Source: Candidatus Eiseniibacteriota bacterium
GTDB taxonomy: Bacteria > Eisenbacteria > RBG-16-71-46 > JAGVPR01
Assembly (NCBI GenBank): GCA_020052115.1
Contig: JAGVPR010000406.1
Location: 1 to 23,332, forward strand
DNA: 23,332 nt
Direction: 5' to 3'
Part shown: positions 14,622 through 22,785 of the stretch, one piece after another
How the letters are laid out: every line of letters starts with the position of its first letter
Numbering within the stretch: the stretch's first letter is position 1
Translations under genes and position numbers: made by a program
Notes under the pieces: model-generated
The model's database searches: none
Seen by the model: only the letters and a program-made list of their open reading frames with translations
What the model was told of the DNA's origin: nothing

Positions 14622-15292
14622 TCATCGTATTCGATCTCGACGACACACTCTACGATGAGTCCACTTTCGTTCGAAGCGGTTTTCTTGCCGTTGCCGCCGT
14701 GCTGCAAGCCGAACATGGGATTCCCCGTGAAGAAGCGATCGCGGTCTTGTGGAATTCGTTTCTCACAACGGGGCGGGGAAAACAACTGGACGAAGTCCTG
14801 ATGCACTTCGGGATCTTCACGAGAAAGCGCCTCAATCGAATGCTCGTAATTTACCGTCATCACCGGCCCAACATCAAGTTGTTCCCGGGAGTGAAATCGG
14901 TGCTCGTAGCTCTCGGGGGCTTCCCTCTGTACCTTGTTACCGACGGTCACAAGGGCGTCCAGAACTCGAAGATCGCCGCGCTCGGCATTCGTAAGTTCTT
15001 CCGCCACTGTTATATCACGAATCGATACGGCCTACGCTTTCAGAAACCCTCACCGCACGTGTTCCAGCTACTATGCACGCGGGAGCAGTGTCTCCCGGCG
15101 GATGTCGTCTATGTCGGAGATGATCCGTCGAAGGACTTCTGCGGCATCCGCCCGCTCGGTTTTCGGACCATCCGTGTGATGACGGGTCGCCATTCCGGCA
15201 TGCATGTTCCGCACAACATGGATGCCGAGTTCCGGGTGGGCGATCTGTCGGAAATGGTGCCACTCGTAAGCATGTGGCCGAGTGGAATCTGA
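14618..15292 (+). CDS. HAD-superfamily hydrolase (probable phosphatase)
   Basis: The 224-residue protein has the four HAD motifs: DLDDTLYDE (nucleophile D6, acid/base D8), LVTDGHK (Thr), QKPSPHVF (Lys) and VYVGDDPSKDF (metal aspartates). A helical cap lies between motifs I and II (about 15-100), as in subfamily I phosphatases. Such enzymes remove phosphate from small metabolites. The standard pseudaminic acid route has no phosphorylated sugar intermediate, whereas the animal sialic acid route uses a HAD phosphatase on Neu5Ac-9-phosphate, so its step here is open. It is coupled to the SDR-ATP-grasp gene by a 4-base overlap, and its stop overlaps the next ATG by one base (TGATG). This suggests the three products are made together. 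Confidence 0.9.
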   Translation: MIIVFDLDDTLYDESTFVRSGFLAVAAVLQAEHGIPREEAIAVLWNSFLTTGRGKQLDEVLMHFGIFTRKRLNRMLVIYRHHRPNIKLFPGVKSVLVALGGFPLYLVTDGHKGVQNSKIAALGIRKFFRHCYITNRYGLRFQKPSPHVFQLLCTREQCLPADVVYVGDDPSKDFCGIRPLGFRTIRVMTGRHSGMHVPHNMDAEFRVGDLSEMVPLVSMWPSGI

Positions 15293-16026
15293 TGATCCCC
15301 GAGGTTGTCTCTCTTATCCAGGCCCGGATGTCTTCCAGTCGATTGCCTGGAAAGGTGCTGCTGCCCCTGGGCGATTCGACCGTCCTGCACCAGGTCGCTC
15401 GTCGAGCTGCGCAGTTTTCGTCACAGGTCGTTGTCTGCGCTTCCGATGATCCTAGCGACGACAAGATCGAGGTTCACTGTAGTCAGCTCGGTCTTCTCTG
15501 TATCAGAGGAGCGCTGGACGACGTGTACTCGCGCTTCCTGAAGGCTCTGAACGATCCCCGCGTGCTGAGGAGCTCGTGGTTCTGCCGCATCACAGCGGAT
15601 TCACCTTTGATCAGCGTCGATCTTGCCTCCCGCCTCGTCGCGGAAGCGACCGACCGGATCGACTACATCGGAGCTACGCTGCATGAGATGCCCCTCGGCG
15701 TGGCCGTCGAACTCGTGAACCGGCGGACGTTTGAAGATATCGACGGGGACGGACTTGATTCTGCGGACCGTGAGCACGTCACTCTTCACCTCTACGAGCA
15801 CGCCGAGCGATATCGGTGCTTGCGGGTCACGTCACCTGCCGAGCTGAGGCACCCTGAACTCCGTCTGACTCTTGACTACAACGAGGATTATCGAGTCTTG
15901 AGGGAGATCTTCGAGCAGTTCCGCGAACCGACTGCGGAGGCCGCGGTTGCCCATCTACTCTCCCATCCCGAGTTGGCCCGCACCAATCGCGAATGCGTCC
16001 AGAAGCCAGTGCGTCCCGAGACCTGA
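15292..16026 (+). CDS. SpsF-like cytidylyltransferase (probable CMP-nonulosonate synthetase, PseF role)
   Basis: SpsF/PseF-type enzymes transfer CMP from CTP to a nonulosonic acid. The 244-residue protein starts with the nucleotide-binding SLIQARMSSSRLPGK loop (residues 7-21) and has RITADSPLISVDL (metal and CTP site), PLGVAVELVNRRTFE, REHVTLHLYEH and RLTLDYNEDYRVL, all typical of SpsF. With a PseI-type synthase in the same operon, the sugar-activating role is the natural reading, although SpsF proteins are functionally less well defined than PseF or NeuA. ATG 15292 overlaps the HAD stop by one base. A GTG six codons upstream (15274) is possible but less likely. A gap of 133 bases follows, containing no gene. 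Confidence 0.87.
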   Translation: MIPEVVSLIQARMSSSRLPGKVLLPLGDSTVLHQVARRAAQFSSQVVVCASDDPSDDKIEVHCSQLGLLCIRGALDDVYSRFLKALNDPRVLRSSWFCRITADSPLISVDLASRLVAEATDRIDYIGATLHEMPLGVAVELVNRRTFEDIDGDGLDSADREHVTLHLYEHAERYRCLRVTSPAELRHPELRLTLDYNEDYRVLREIFEQFREPTAEAAVAHLLSHPELARTNRECVQKPVRPET

Positions 16027-16159
16027 AGCGGAATCAGCCGGCCGCGTCGGAGTTACGCGGGCGCGAGCTTTCGGGTAAGATCCCTAGGCGGGTCGGGAGG
16101 GAAGCGCTGCCGACCGGCTCACCCTCGGCACAGCGAGGCTCACGCGGAGGAAGAAGCGA
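16027..16159 (+). other. Intergenic gap within the glycan operon, possible internal promoter
   Basis: This is the largest gap inside the operon. TAAGAT at 16076-16081 repeats the -10-like TAAGATCC seen before the first gene, but the hexamer 17 bases upstream (TTACGC) is a poor -35. A GGAGG site before pseB lies at the end of the gap. No coding sequence or stable long hairpin is evident. Confidence 0.25.
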
Positions 16160-17143
16160 ATGGACTGGTCGACGAAGGTCGTTCTCATTACGGGCGGCAC
16201 CGGATCCTTCGGGAAGAAGTGCACCGCGATCCTGCTGAAGGAATGCTCCCCGCGAAAGATCATCATCTTCAGCCGTGACGAACTCAAGCAACATGAAATG
16301 CGCAATGCACTGGACCATCCGTCGCTGCGGTTCTTCATCGGGGACGTGCGGGACCGCGAGCGTTTATACCGCGCCCTGGAAGGCGTCCAGATCGTCATTC
16401 ATGCCGCAGCGCTGAAGCAGGTCCCTGCGGCGGAGTACAACCCGTTCGAGGCCGTCAAGACGAATGTGATCGGAGCGCAGAATCTCATTGACGCGGCCAT
16501 CGACCGAGGCGTTGAGCGCGTTCTGGGACTCAGCACGGACAAGGCTGTGAACCCGGTGAATTTGTATGGCGCCACCAAGCTCTGTGCCGAGAAGCTCTTG
16601 ATCCAAGGCAACTCCTACTCCGGAAGGCACGGAACGCGATTCGGCTGTGTCCGGTACGGCAATGTCGTGGCGAGTCGAGGCAGCGTCATCCCGCTATTCC
16701 AGAAACAGGCGGAATCAGGAGTCTTGACGGTCACCGACAAGAGAATGACGCGTTTCTGGATCACGCTCGAGCAGGGGGTCCACTTGGTTCTCACGGCTAT
16801 CGAGAGGATGTCGGGCGGCGAGATCTTCGTTCCGAAGCTGCCGAGCATGAACATCCTGGATCTTGCCAGAGCGCTCGCCCCCAACGCTCGCCTGGAGACT
16901 ATCGGCATCCGCCCCGGCGAGAAGCTCCATGAAGTCCTCATCGCAGAAGATGAGGTTCGCCAGGTTCGCGAGACAGACAACTTCTATGTGATCCTGCCGC
17001 ACCATCCGTGGTGGGGAGAACGCGAGCTTCCTGGCGCTCGCCCCGTTGGGCCGGATTTTTCCTACAGCAGTGACACGAACCCACAGCGCCTCGAAGCATC
17101 GGAGCTCGCGGCGATGATCCAGCGTACTGGTATCGAGGGCTAG
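16160..17143 (+). CDS. pseB: UDP-N-acetylglucosamine 4,6-dehydratase (inverting)
   Basis: PseB (FlaA1) converts UDP-GlcNAc to UDP-2-acetamido-2,6-dideoxy-beta-L-arabino-hexos-4-ulose, combining 4,6-dehydration with C5 inversion, the first step to pseudaminic acid. The 327-residue protein fits the family length. The NADP motif ITGGTGSFGK lies at residues 10-19. The catalytic set T126-D127-K128, Y136 and K140 (STDKAVNPVNLYGATK) has the same spacing as T131-D132-K133, Y141 and K145 of H. pylori FlaA1. AAALKQVPAAEYNPFEAVKTN is also typical. The short form with STDK separates it from the larger membrane-bound retaining dehydratases. The start has GGAGG 9 bases upstream, and the gene ends 4 bases before pseC. 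Confidence 0.95.
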   Translation: MDWSTKVVLITGGTGSFGKKCTAILLKECSPRKIIIFSRDELKQHEMRNALDHPSLRFFIGDVRDRERLYRALEGVQIVIHAAALKQVPAAEYNPFEAVKTNVIGAQNLIDAAIDRGVERVLGLSTDKAVNPVNLYGATKLCAEKLLIQGNSYSGRHGTRFGCVRYGNVVASRGSVIPLFQKQAESGVLTVTDKRMTRFWITLEQGVHLVLTAIERMSGGEIFVPKLPSMNILDLARALAPNARLETIGIRPGEKLHEVLIAEDEVRQVRETDNFYVILPHHPWWGERELPGARPVGPDFSYSSDTNPQRLEASELAAMIQRTGIEG

Positions 17144-17147
17144 AGGT

Positions 17148-18329
17148 ATGCGCGACGTTCCGGCTCTCTTCGGCGGCATCCCGATCCGTCCGCGCATGTT
17201 GCCGTACGGACATCAGTGGATCGACGAGGAGGACGTCGCTGCCGTTAAAGAGGTGCTTCTCTCAGACTACCTGACGACGGGCCCCGGGGTCGCAGCCTTT
17301 GAAACGGCTTTCGCCGAGAAGGTCGGAGCTCGCCACGCGGTCGCCGTCAGCTCAGGCACCGCGGCGCTGCACGCGGCCCTGCATGCCGCTGGCATCGAGC
17401 CGGGCGACGAAGTGATCACCACGCCGCTTACGTTCGCGGCAGATGCGAACGCCGTTCTCTACCTGGGTGGCCGCCCCGTCTTCGCCGACATTGATCCAGA
17501 GACACTGCTCATCGACCCCTCGGATGTCGCTCGCCGCATGACCCCGCGAACCAAGGCCATCATCGCGGTCGACTATGCCGGGCAGCCGGCTGATATCGAA
17601 GCACTGCGCTCACTGGCGGAACGGCGTGGGCTGGTCCTTGTCGAGGACGCATGCCACTCTCTTGGGGCGCATCATTCCGGCCGCCCCGTCGGATCCCTGG
17701 CCGCGCTGACAGCCTTCAGCTTCCATCCCGTCAAGCACGTCACGACAGGAGAAGGGGGCATGGTGACGACGGACGATGATGTGCTGGCTCGGCGGCTGCG
17801 AACTTTTCGCAACCATGGAATCACGACCCTGCCATCGGAGCGCGTGACCTGGGAATACGAAATGGTCACACTCGGATTCAACTACCGTCTGTCGGACATT
17901 CATGCAGTGCTAGGTCTCTCCCAGCTGCGCCGCCTCGATACGTTCATCACACGCCGCCGCGAGATCGCTGCCGTCTACGACCGAGCCCTCCAGGGAGTCC
18001 GGGCGATCCGACGGCCGCAACCAGCCCCTGGACGCGACCACGTCTGGCATCTCTACGTAATTCAGCTCGAGCTTGATCGATTGAGTGCGGACCGTGCCGC
18101 GGTCCTTGCGGCGTTGCGCGCGGAGAACATCGGCGTGAACGTGCACTACATACCCGTGTACTTCCATCCCTACTACCGGGAGCTCGGATACGAACGCGGA
18201 AGTTGCCCGGTCGCCGAAACCGCATACGAGCGCGTATTGAGTCTGCCGATCTTTCCGAGAATGAGCCCTGCCGATGTCGAAGATGTCCTCTCTGCGCTGC
18301 GCAAGGTCATTGAATGGTACTCGCACTGA
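17148..18329 (+). CDS. pseC: UDP-4-amino-4,6-dideoxy-N-acetyl-beta-L-altrosamine transaminase
   Basis: PseC is a PLP-dependent aminotransferase of the DegT/DnrJ/EryC1 family that uses glutamate to place an amino group on C4 of the PseB product. The 393-residue protein shows SDYLTTGPGVAAFE and AVAVSSGTAALHAALHAAGI (PLP phosphate site). It also has EDACHSLGA, whose Asp contacts the PLP ring, and SFHPVKHVTTGEGGMV with the Schiff-base K196. The C-terminal NVHYIPVYFHPYYRELGY is characteristic of PseC proteins. The gene starts 4 bases after pseB, and the adjacency of the two strongly supports both names. Thirty-one bases separate it from pseI. Confidence 0.95.
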   Translation: MRDVPALFGGIPIRPRMLPYGHQWIDEEDVAAVKEVLLSDYLTTGPGVAAFETAFAEKVGARHAVAVSSGTAALHAALHAAGIEPGDEVITTPLTFAADANAVLYLGGRPVFADIDPETLLIDPSDVARRMTPRTKAIIAVDYAGQPADIEALRSLAERRGLVLVEDACHSLGAHHSGRPVGSLAALTAFSFHPVKHVTTGEGGMVTTDDDVLARRLRTFRNHGITTLPSERVTWEYEMVTLGFNYRLSDIHAVLGLSQLRRLDTFITRRREIAAVYDRALQGVRAIRRPQPAPGRDHVWHLYVIQLELDRLSADRAAVLAALRAENIGVNVHYIPVYFHPYYRELGYERGSCPVAETAYERVLSLPIFPRMSPADVEDVLSALRKVIEWYSH

Positions 18330-18360
18330 CACTGGGGTCATGCGGACCCAGGAGAACCCG

Positions 18361-19407
18361 ATGCAGACAGTGACTATCGGCACGCGGATCGTCGGGCCCG
18401 GCCGTCAGACGTACATCATCGCGGAAGCCGGCTCCAACCATGATCGTAATCTCTCCCAGGCGCTTCGGCTCATCGATATCGCCGCTGACGCTGGAGCTGA
18501 TGCGGTCAAGTTCCAGACGTTTCGCGCTGAGAAGATTCAGGCCCGAACCGCCGAGCGTGCTTCGCACCTCGACCGGCTCATGCCGGGACAGAAGACCGTG
18601 CAGGATCTCCTGCGGGAGCTCGAGCTTCCTCTCGAATGGCATGGAGCGCTGTTCGAGCACTCCAAGACGCGGGGGATCGACTTCCTCTCGACCCCGTTCG
18701 ACGAGGAAGCGGTCGATATCCTCGACAGCCTGGGTGTACTGGCCTTCAAGATCGCGTCTTACGAGCTATGGCATCTGCCGCTCATCCGCCATGCCGCCCG
18801 CAAGGGAAAGCCTTTGCTCCTCTCCACGGGATTGGCTCGGCTCGGCGATGTTGAAGAGGCCCTGGAGGCGGTTCGCGAGACTGCGAACGAGAGCGTTGTA
18901 CTGCTGCATTGCGCGATCGGGTTTCCGCCCCGCTGGGAGGATCTCAACCTGCGGGCGATCACCACAGAAGCGACGGCGTTCGGGATTCCGGTTGGCTTCT
19001 CCGACCATTCCCCCGGCGTCGCTGCGGCCGTGGCCGCCGTCACGCTGGGCGCTTGCGTCATCGAGAAGCACTTCACCGTCGATCGGTCGCTGCCGGGCCC
19101 CGATCATGCGTTTGCGCTCGAACCAGTCGAGTTGACGGAGATGGTCCGGGCGATCCGCAACGTGGAGGCGGCGCTGGGAACGGGCGAGAAACGCCGTGCG
19201 CCCTCCGAAGACGAGTACTATAGGATTGCGCGGCGCAGCCTGTTCGCCGCAGTTCGGATTCCGAAGGGCGCGGTCATCGAGCGGTCGATGATCGCGGTGT
19301 TGCGGCCCGGCACGGGGCTGGCCCCGCGCTATCTTGACGTGGTCGTCGGGAGGAGAGCGCTTCAAGACATAGAGGCGAATCAGCCTATGACCTGGGACGT
19401 CATCTGA
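18361..19407 (+). CDS. pseI: Nonulosonic acid synthase, NeuB/PseI family (probable pseudaminic acid synthase)
   Basis: The family condenses a six-carbon N-acetyl amino sugar with phosphoenolpyruvate to make a nine-carbon nonulosonate. The 348-residue protein has the TIM-barrel motifs IIAEAGSNHDRNL, ADAVKFQTF, FKIASYEL, STGLA, GFSDHSPG and VIEKHFTVDRSLPGPDHAF. A C-terminal SAF (antifreeze-like) domain of about 60 residues begins near RRSLFAAVRIPKGAVI. The LPGPDHAF segment is closer to NeuB/LegI-type sequences than to C. jejuni PseI, so the pseudaminic assignment rests on the pseB-pseC neighbours. ATG 18361 has AGGAG 7 bases upstream; an in-frame ATG at 18340 is less well placed. Confidence 0.85.
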   Translation: MQTVTIGTRIVGPGRQTYIIAEAGSNHDRNLSQALRLIDIAADAGADAVKFQTFRAEKIQARTAERASHLDRLMPGQKTVQDLLRELELPLEWHGALFEHSKTRGIDFLSTPFDEEAVDILDSLGVLAFKIASYELWHLPLIRHAARKGKPLLLSTGLARLGDVEEALEAVRETANESVVLLHCAIGFPPRWEDLNLRAITTEATAFGIPVGFSDHSPGVAAAVAAVTLGACVIEKHFTVDRSLPGPDHAFALEPVELTEMVRAIRNVEAALGTGEKRRAPSEDEYYRIARRSLFAAVRIPKGAVIERSMIAVLRPGTGLAPRYLDVVVGRRALQDIEANQPMTWDVI

Positions 19408-19419
19408 TGATCGCGGATC

Positions 19420-19442
19420 CGAGTCGCCGGCAGACCGACTCG
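19420..19442 (+). other. 7-bp hairpin between pseI and the flippase gene
   Basis: CGAGTCG (19420-19426) pairs with CGACTCG (19436-19442) across a 9-base loop in the 46-base gap, ending 11 bases before the flippase start. There is no T-tract, so it is not a normal terminator. It could affect flippase translation or mRNA stability. Confidence 0.3.
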
Positions 19443-19453
19443 CTGCAGTCGAG

Positions 19454-20929
19454 ATGAAACAGGCGCTGCTTCAACTGCCGCGCCAGGCGATCGTCTACGG
19501 CCTGGGGCAGGTTCTCGCCCGAGGCGCAGGCTTCCTTCTGATCCCGCTCTACACGCACAGCCTGAGCCAAGAAGAATACGGCATCCTCGCGGTCACTGCC
19601 TCCTTGAGCTGGGTCCTCGCGATCATCCTCGGTCTCGGTATCGATGCCGCGGTTGTCCGCTTCTTTTTCGACCACCAGGGGATCGCCCGGCGCGAGTACT
19701 GCGGAACGGCGTGGATCGCGATGACGATCACGAGCCTGATCGCAACTGCACTTCTCGACAAGTTCGGGGCACCCGCGGCGCATGCGCTGTTTCCCGCCAT
19801 CCCATTCACGCCCTACCTGCGGCTGATCCTCTGGGCGAACTTCTTTGCCTTAAGCAGCGCGATTCCGCTCGCACTCTTCAGGGCGCGCCAGCAGGCGACA
19901 CGATACGCGCTTCTGACCGCGGGCGGCGTCGTCATGACGCTTGCCCTGACGCTTGCCTTCGTCGTCGGCCTACGGCGTGGCGCGCGGGGAGCACTCGAGG
20001 CGTCACTCGTCTCAGCCGCCGTATTCGCGGTGCCCTATTGGGTGATTGCGCTTCGGAACGTCCGGCTTGTCCTGCGGTTGTCCTTCCTCCGGGAGGTCCT
20101 CGCTTTCGGGCTCCCGCTGGTCCCGCACGCACTCGCGGCCTGGGCTTTGAATCTATCCGATCGCATTATTCTTCAGAGAACCGTCTCGCTCGAGCAAACG
20201 AGCATCTACTATCTTGGCTACCAAGTCGGGGCTGCCCTCGGGATTCTGGGAATGGCGATCAACAATGCGTGGTCCCCTTTTGTCTATCGCATCGTGTCGG
20301 AGGAAGATGCGCATGCCCCGCAGATCATCGCCCGGCTTAGCACGTACGGCTTGGCGGTGATCGTGCTGGTCGGACTCGCCGTCGCACTCTTCGCCTCCGA
20401 AGCGGTGCGACTGCTTGCCCCAGCCGGATACTGGAAGGCCGCGCCGGTCGCCGAAATCGTCGCACTCGCGTTCGTTCTTCAGGGCTTCTACTTCTTCATC
20501 GTCAGCGGCCTGTTCGCTTCCAAGAGGACCGCGCCGCTTCCGCTCGTCACTGCGGCAGCCGCAGCCTCGAACATAGCGCTGAATGTCTGGCTGATTCCCC
20601 GCTTCGGCATCCTCGCTCCAGCTTGGAACACCGCAGTGGGCTTCGCCGTGCTTCTTGGCGGATCGTGGCTGCTGTCGCGGCGGCTCTACCCGGTTCCGTT
20701 CGAGTGGAAACGAATCGGCTGTCTGCTCGGCGTGTCAGCCTGCGCCGCGCTGGCGGGACTGCTGATCAGGCTTCCGGCTCCCTACTCGCCGCTCGCAAAG
20801 ATCGCGCTGTTTGCAGCAGTTCCCCTGACGCTCTTCAGGCTCGGGTTCTTTCCACCCCGCGACCGGATGCTCCTCCGAGAATGCACCCTCGCCTTGCTGC
20901 CCGCGCCGCTACGAGGCGCCTCACGATGA
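19454..20929 (+). CDS. Wzx-like oligosaccharide flippase (MOP superfamily)
   Basis: The 491-residue hydrophobic protein has about 12-14 membrane segments and the N-terminal signature of polysaccharide flippases (YGLGQVLARGAGFLLIPLYTHSLSQEEYGILAV). Such proteins move undecaprenyl-linked sugar units across the inner membrane. Basic residues in cytoplasmic-side loops (FRARQQATRYALL, SRRLYPVPFEWKR) fit the family. Its presence indicates a lipid-linked repeat unit or glycan rather than one-at-a-time sugar transfer to flagellin in the cytoplasm. No Wzy polymerase is visible in the window. The start lacks a strong ribosome-binding site. The stop overlaps the next ATG (ATGA). Confidence 0.9.
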   Translation: MKQALLQLPRQAIVYGLGQVLARGAGFLLIPLYTHSLSQEEYGILAVTASLSWVLAIILGLGIDAAVVRFFFDHQGIARREYCGTAWIAMTITSLIATALLDKFGAPAAHALFPAIPFTPYLRLILWANFFALSSAIPLALFRARQQATRYALLTAGGVVMTLALTLAFVVGLRRGARGALEASLVSAAVFAVPYWVIALRNVRLVLRLSFLREVLAFGLPLVPHALAAWALNLSDRIILQRTVSLEQTSIYYLGYQVGAALGILGMAINNAWSPFVYRIVSEEDAHAPQIIARLSTYGLAVIVLVGLAVALFASEAVRLLAPAGYWKAAPVAEIVALAFVLQGFYFFIVSGLFASKRTAPLPLVTAAAAASNIALNVWLIPRFGILAPAWNTAVGFAVLLGGSWLLSRRLYPVPFEWKRIGCLLGVSACAALAGLLIRLPAPYSPLAKIALFAAVPLTLFRLGFFPPRDRMLLRECTLALLPAPLRGASR

Positions 20930-22785
20930 CTGCGACCATCCTCGCATTCAGCGCCCCGCCCAGAGAGACTCTCTCCGCCGCTGTCGCCGCTCGACCCGGC
21001 ACACGCGTCGTGGCGCTCGCCCCTGAGCTCGTTCGCGTTATCAGCAACAAGTTTCCAACAGCGTCGTTTTCTGAGGCACTGAGGGAGGAGCATCTCGTCT
21101 TCTCGGCCGATCAGCGGATGATCCGCTGGGCATCGGAGCTGTTTGCAGCGCTGTGTGCCTCCGGTGGCCCCCCTGCCAAACACCGCGGGATCGAGTTGGA
21201 TCTCATGTTGGAAGGACGCCTGAAGTACTACTTCTTTCGGCGACTTGCCCTCTTCTATACGAAGATCGAAGCCCTTCTGATTTACGAACGCCCACAGAAG
21301 CTCATTCTGGCTGCAGACGACCCTCTCGAGCGAAGGCTTGCCCGCGATTTGGCGCTTCGCAGCGGAGTCGCCTTCGAGTCAATCGGAGTCCGCGCGCACC
21401 AAGGTCCCTTCACGAAGGAGTGGTTCCGCCGGCGACCCGCAATGCGTCACGCCACTCTTGCTGCGATCGATCTACTCGATGGAATCAGGCCGCGCCCAAA
21501 GCCCACGATCGAGGGACGGGGCTCGCCCGTGGTGCTCTTCGCAGAGTCGTACAGGCACCTGGATCTCGCCGGGCCGGCGCTTGAAGCTCTCCAACGACGC
21601 GGTGACTATCCGCTTCTGGTCGCGCACCTGGGCCGGCGCATTCCTCACCGGCCCGGTTTGCGCGCAAGGTATGCACCACTCGGAGACTATCTCGATCCAG
21701 CGAGTGCCATCCGAATGCTGACGGCGTTCCGGGTCAGATCGCTTTTCCCTGCGCCGGATCTCGCCTCGGCGGTCCGAGACCGTGAGTGGCGCGCGGTGTC
21801 GGACGCGGCGCTCAAGGAGATCCGGTTCGCCGCGTTTCCGTTCGTCGTCGGCCTCATCGAGCGCGTCAAGAACATCGTTGAGACTCACCACGCTTCGCTC
21901 GGAGTCACTCTGACCGAACTCGGCGCGTTCGGGCAGACGATCGCGCGCGCGGGGCGGCGATTCGGGATGAAGACGCTCAATATCGAGCATGGGATAAAGA
22001 CCCACGACCCCATGGTCGAGAGGGTGATCGCTGATCGCACGGCGGCCTTCGGAGAAGCGACACGCGAGACGTTGCTTCGGCACGGGGCGGAACCAGACTC
22101 GGTGGTTCTGACTGGCGCCCCGAGGTACGACGCCCTCTTCACGCAGCGGGGACTGCCATCCCGGGAAGAGGTCCTGGCGCGGCTTGGAATCGACTCTGCG
22201 ATGCGCGTCGTCGTCTTCGCATCGTATCCGCTCGGATACGGCGGCACGCACACAGAGGACCACAAGAAGCGCATCGTGCGTGCTCTCGCGGAGGCCGTGG
22301 CCTCCGAACCGCGCTGTGCTCTGCTGGTGAAGCTCCATCCACAGGAGAGCGATTCCGTTGCGGCGGACGCTCTCGCCGACTTTCCGCAAGACAGTTATCG
22401 CGTCGTGAGCGATCAGGACGGCCCGCTGTATCCGCTGCTTTCAGCTTGCGATGTGCTGACAACCTTTACGTCCACAACAGCCCTCGAAGCCGCAATCCTG
22501 GGGAAACCAGTGATGGTGCTGAATTTCTCGCCGCTGCCGGACACATCGCCGTACGTCCGGGAAGGCGTTGCCGCGTATGTGACTGAGCCGGGCGACGTTC
22601 AAGCGACTCTCCACCAACTCCTCGACGACCCGGCGGCCCGAGCCCGCCTCGCAGAGGCGCGCGCTCCGTTCATCCGGCGATACGCGTACAGGAGCGACGG
22701 CTGTGCGTCGGAACGTGTCGCCGACCTGATGGAGCAGATGATCGCGGAACAGCGCGCGGCCTCGAGGCGCACGGTGCCTAATTGA
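20926..22785 (+). CDS. Probable GT-B fold glycosyltransferase of surface glycan assembly
   Basis: The 619-residue soluble protein looks like the large group of GT-B enzymes related to CDP-glycerol glycerophosphotransferases, UDP-GlcNAc 2-epimerase-fold proteins and bacterial sialyl/Kdo transferases. Visible motifs are LNIEHGIKTHDP (about residue 352, resembling the QHG turn of these proteins), VVLTGAPRYDALF, LLVKLHPQES (H471) and TSTTALEAAILGKPVMVL (nucleotide-sugar site near residue 515). The N-terminal 250 residues show no clear family. As the only glycosyltransferase in the operon, next to a CMP-nonulosonate pathway, it is a candidate nonulosonate transferase; that is inference. ATG 20926 overlaps the flippase stop. 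An in-frame ATG at 20881 lies within the flippase gene and has no ribosome-binding site. It overlaps the convergent asparagine synthetase gene by 8 bases. Confidence 0.75.
   Translation: MTATILAFSAPPRETLSAAVAARPGTRVVALAPELVRVISNKFPTASFSEALREEHLVFSADQRMIRWASELFAALCASGGPPAKHRGIELDLMLEGRLKYYFFRRLALFYTKIEALLIYERPQKLILAADDPLERRLARDLALRSGVAFESIGVRAHQGPFTKEWFRRRPAMRHATLAAIDLLDGIRPRPKPTIEGRGSPVVLFAESYRHLDLAGPALEALQRRGDYPLLVAHLGRRIPHRPGLRARYAPLGDYLDPASAIRMLTAFRVRSLFPAPDLASAVRDREWRAVSDAALKEIRFAAFPFVVGLIERVKNIVETHHASLGVTLTELGAFGQTIARAGRRFGMKTLNIEHGIKTHDPMVERVIADRTAAFGEATRETLLRHGAEPDSVVLTGAPRYDALFTQRGLPSREEVLARLGIDSAMRVVVFASYPLGYGGTHTEDHKKRIVRALAEAVASEPRCALLVKLHPQESDSVAADALADFPQDSYRVVSDQDGPLYPLLSACDVLTTFTSTTALEAAILGKPVMVLNFSPLPDTSPYVREGVAAYVTEPGDVQATLHQLLDDPAARARLAEARAPFIRRYAYRSDGCASERVADLMEQMIAEQRAASRRTVPN

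Noticed and set aside
18361..19407. Naming the synthase neuB (sialic acid) instead of pseI
   Set aside because: The LPGPDHAF motif is NeuB-like, but the adjacent pseB and pseC genes and the absence of a NeuC-type epimerase favour the pseudaminic route. The uncertainty is stated in the feature.
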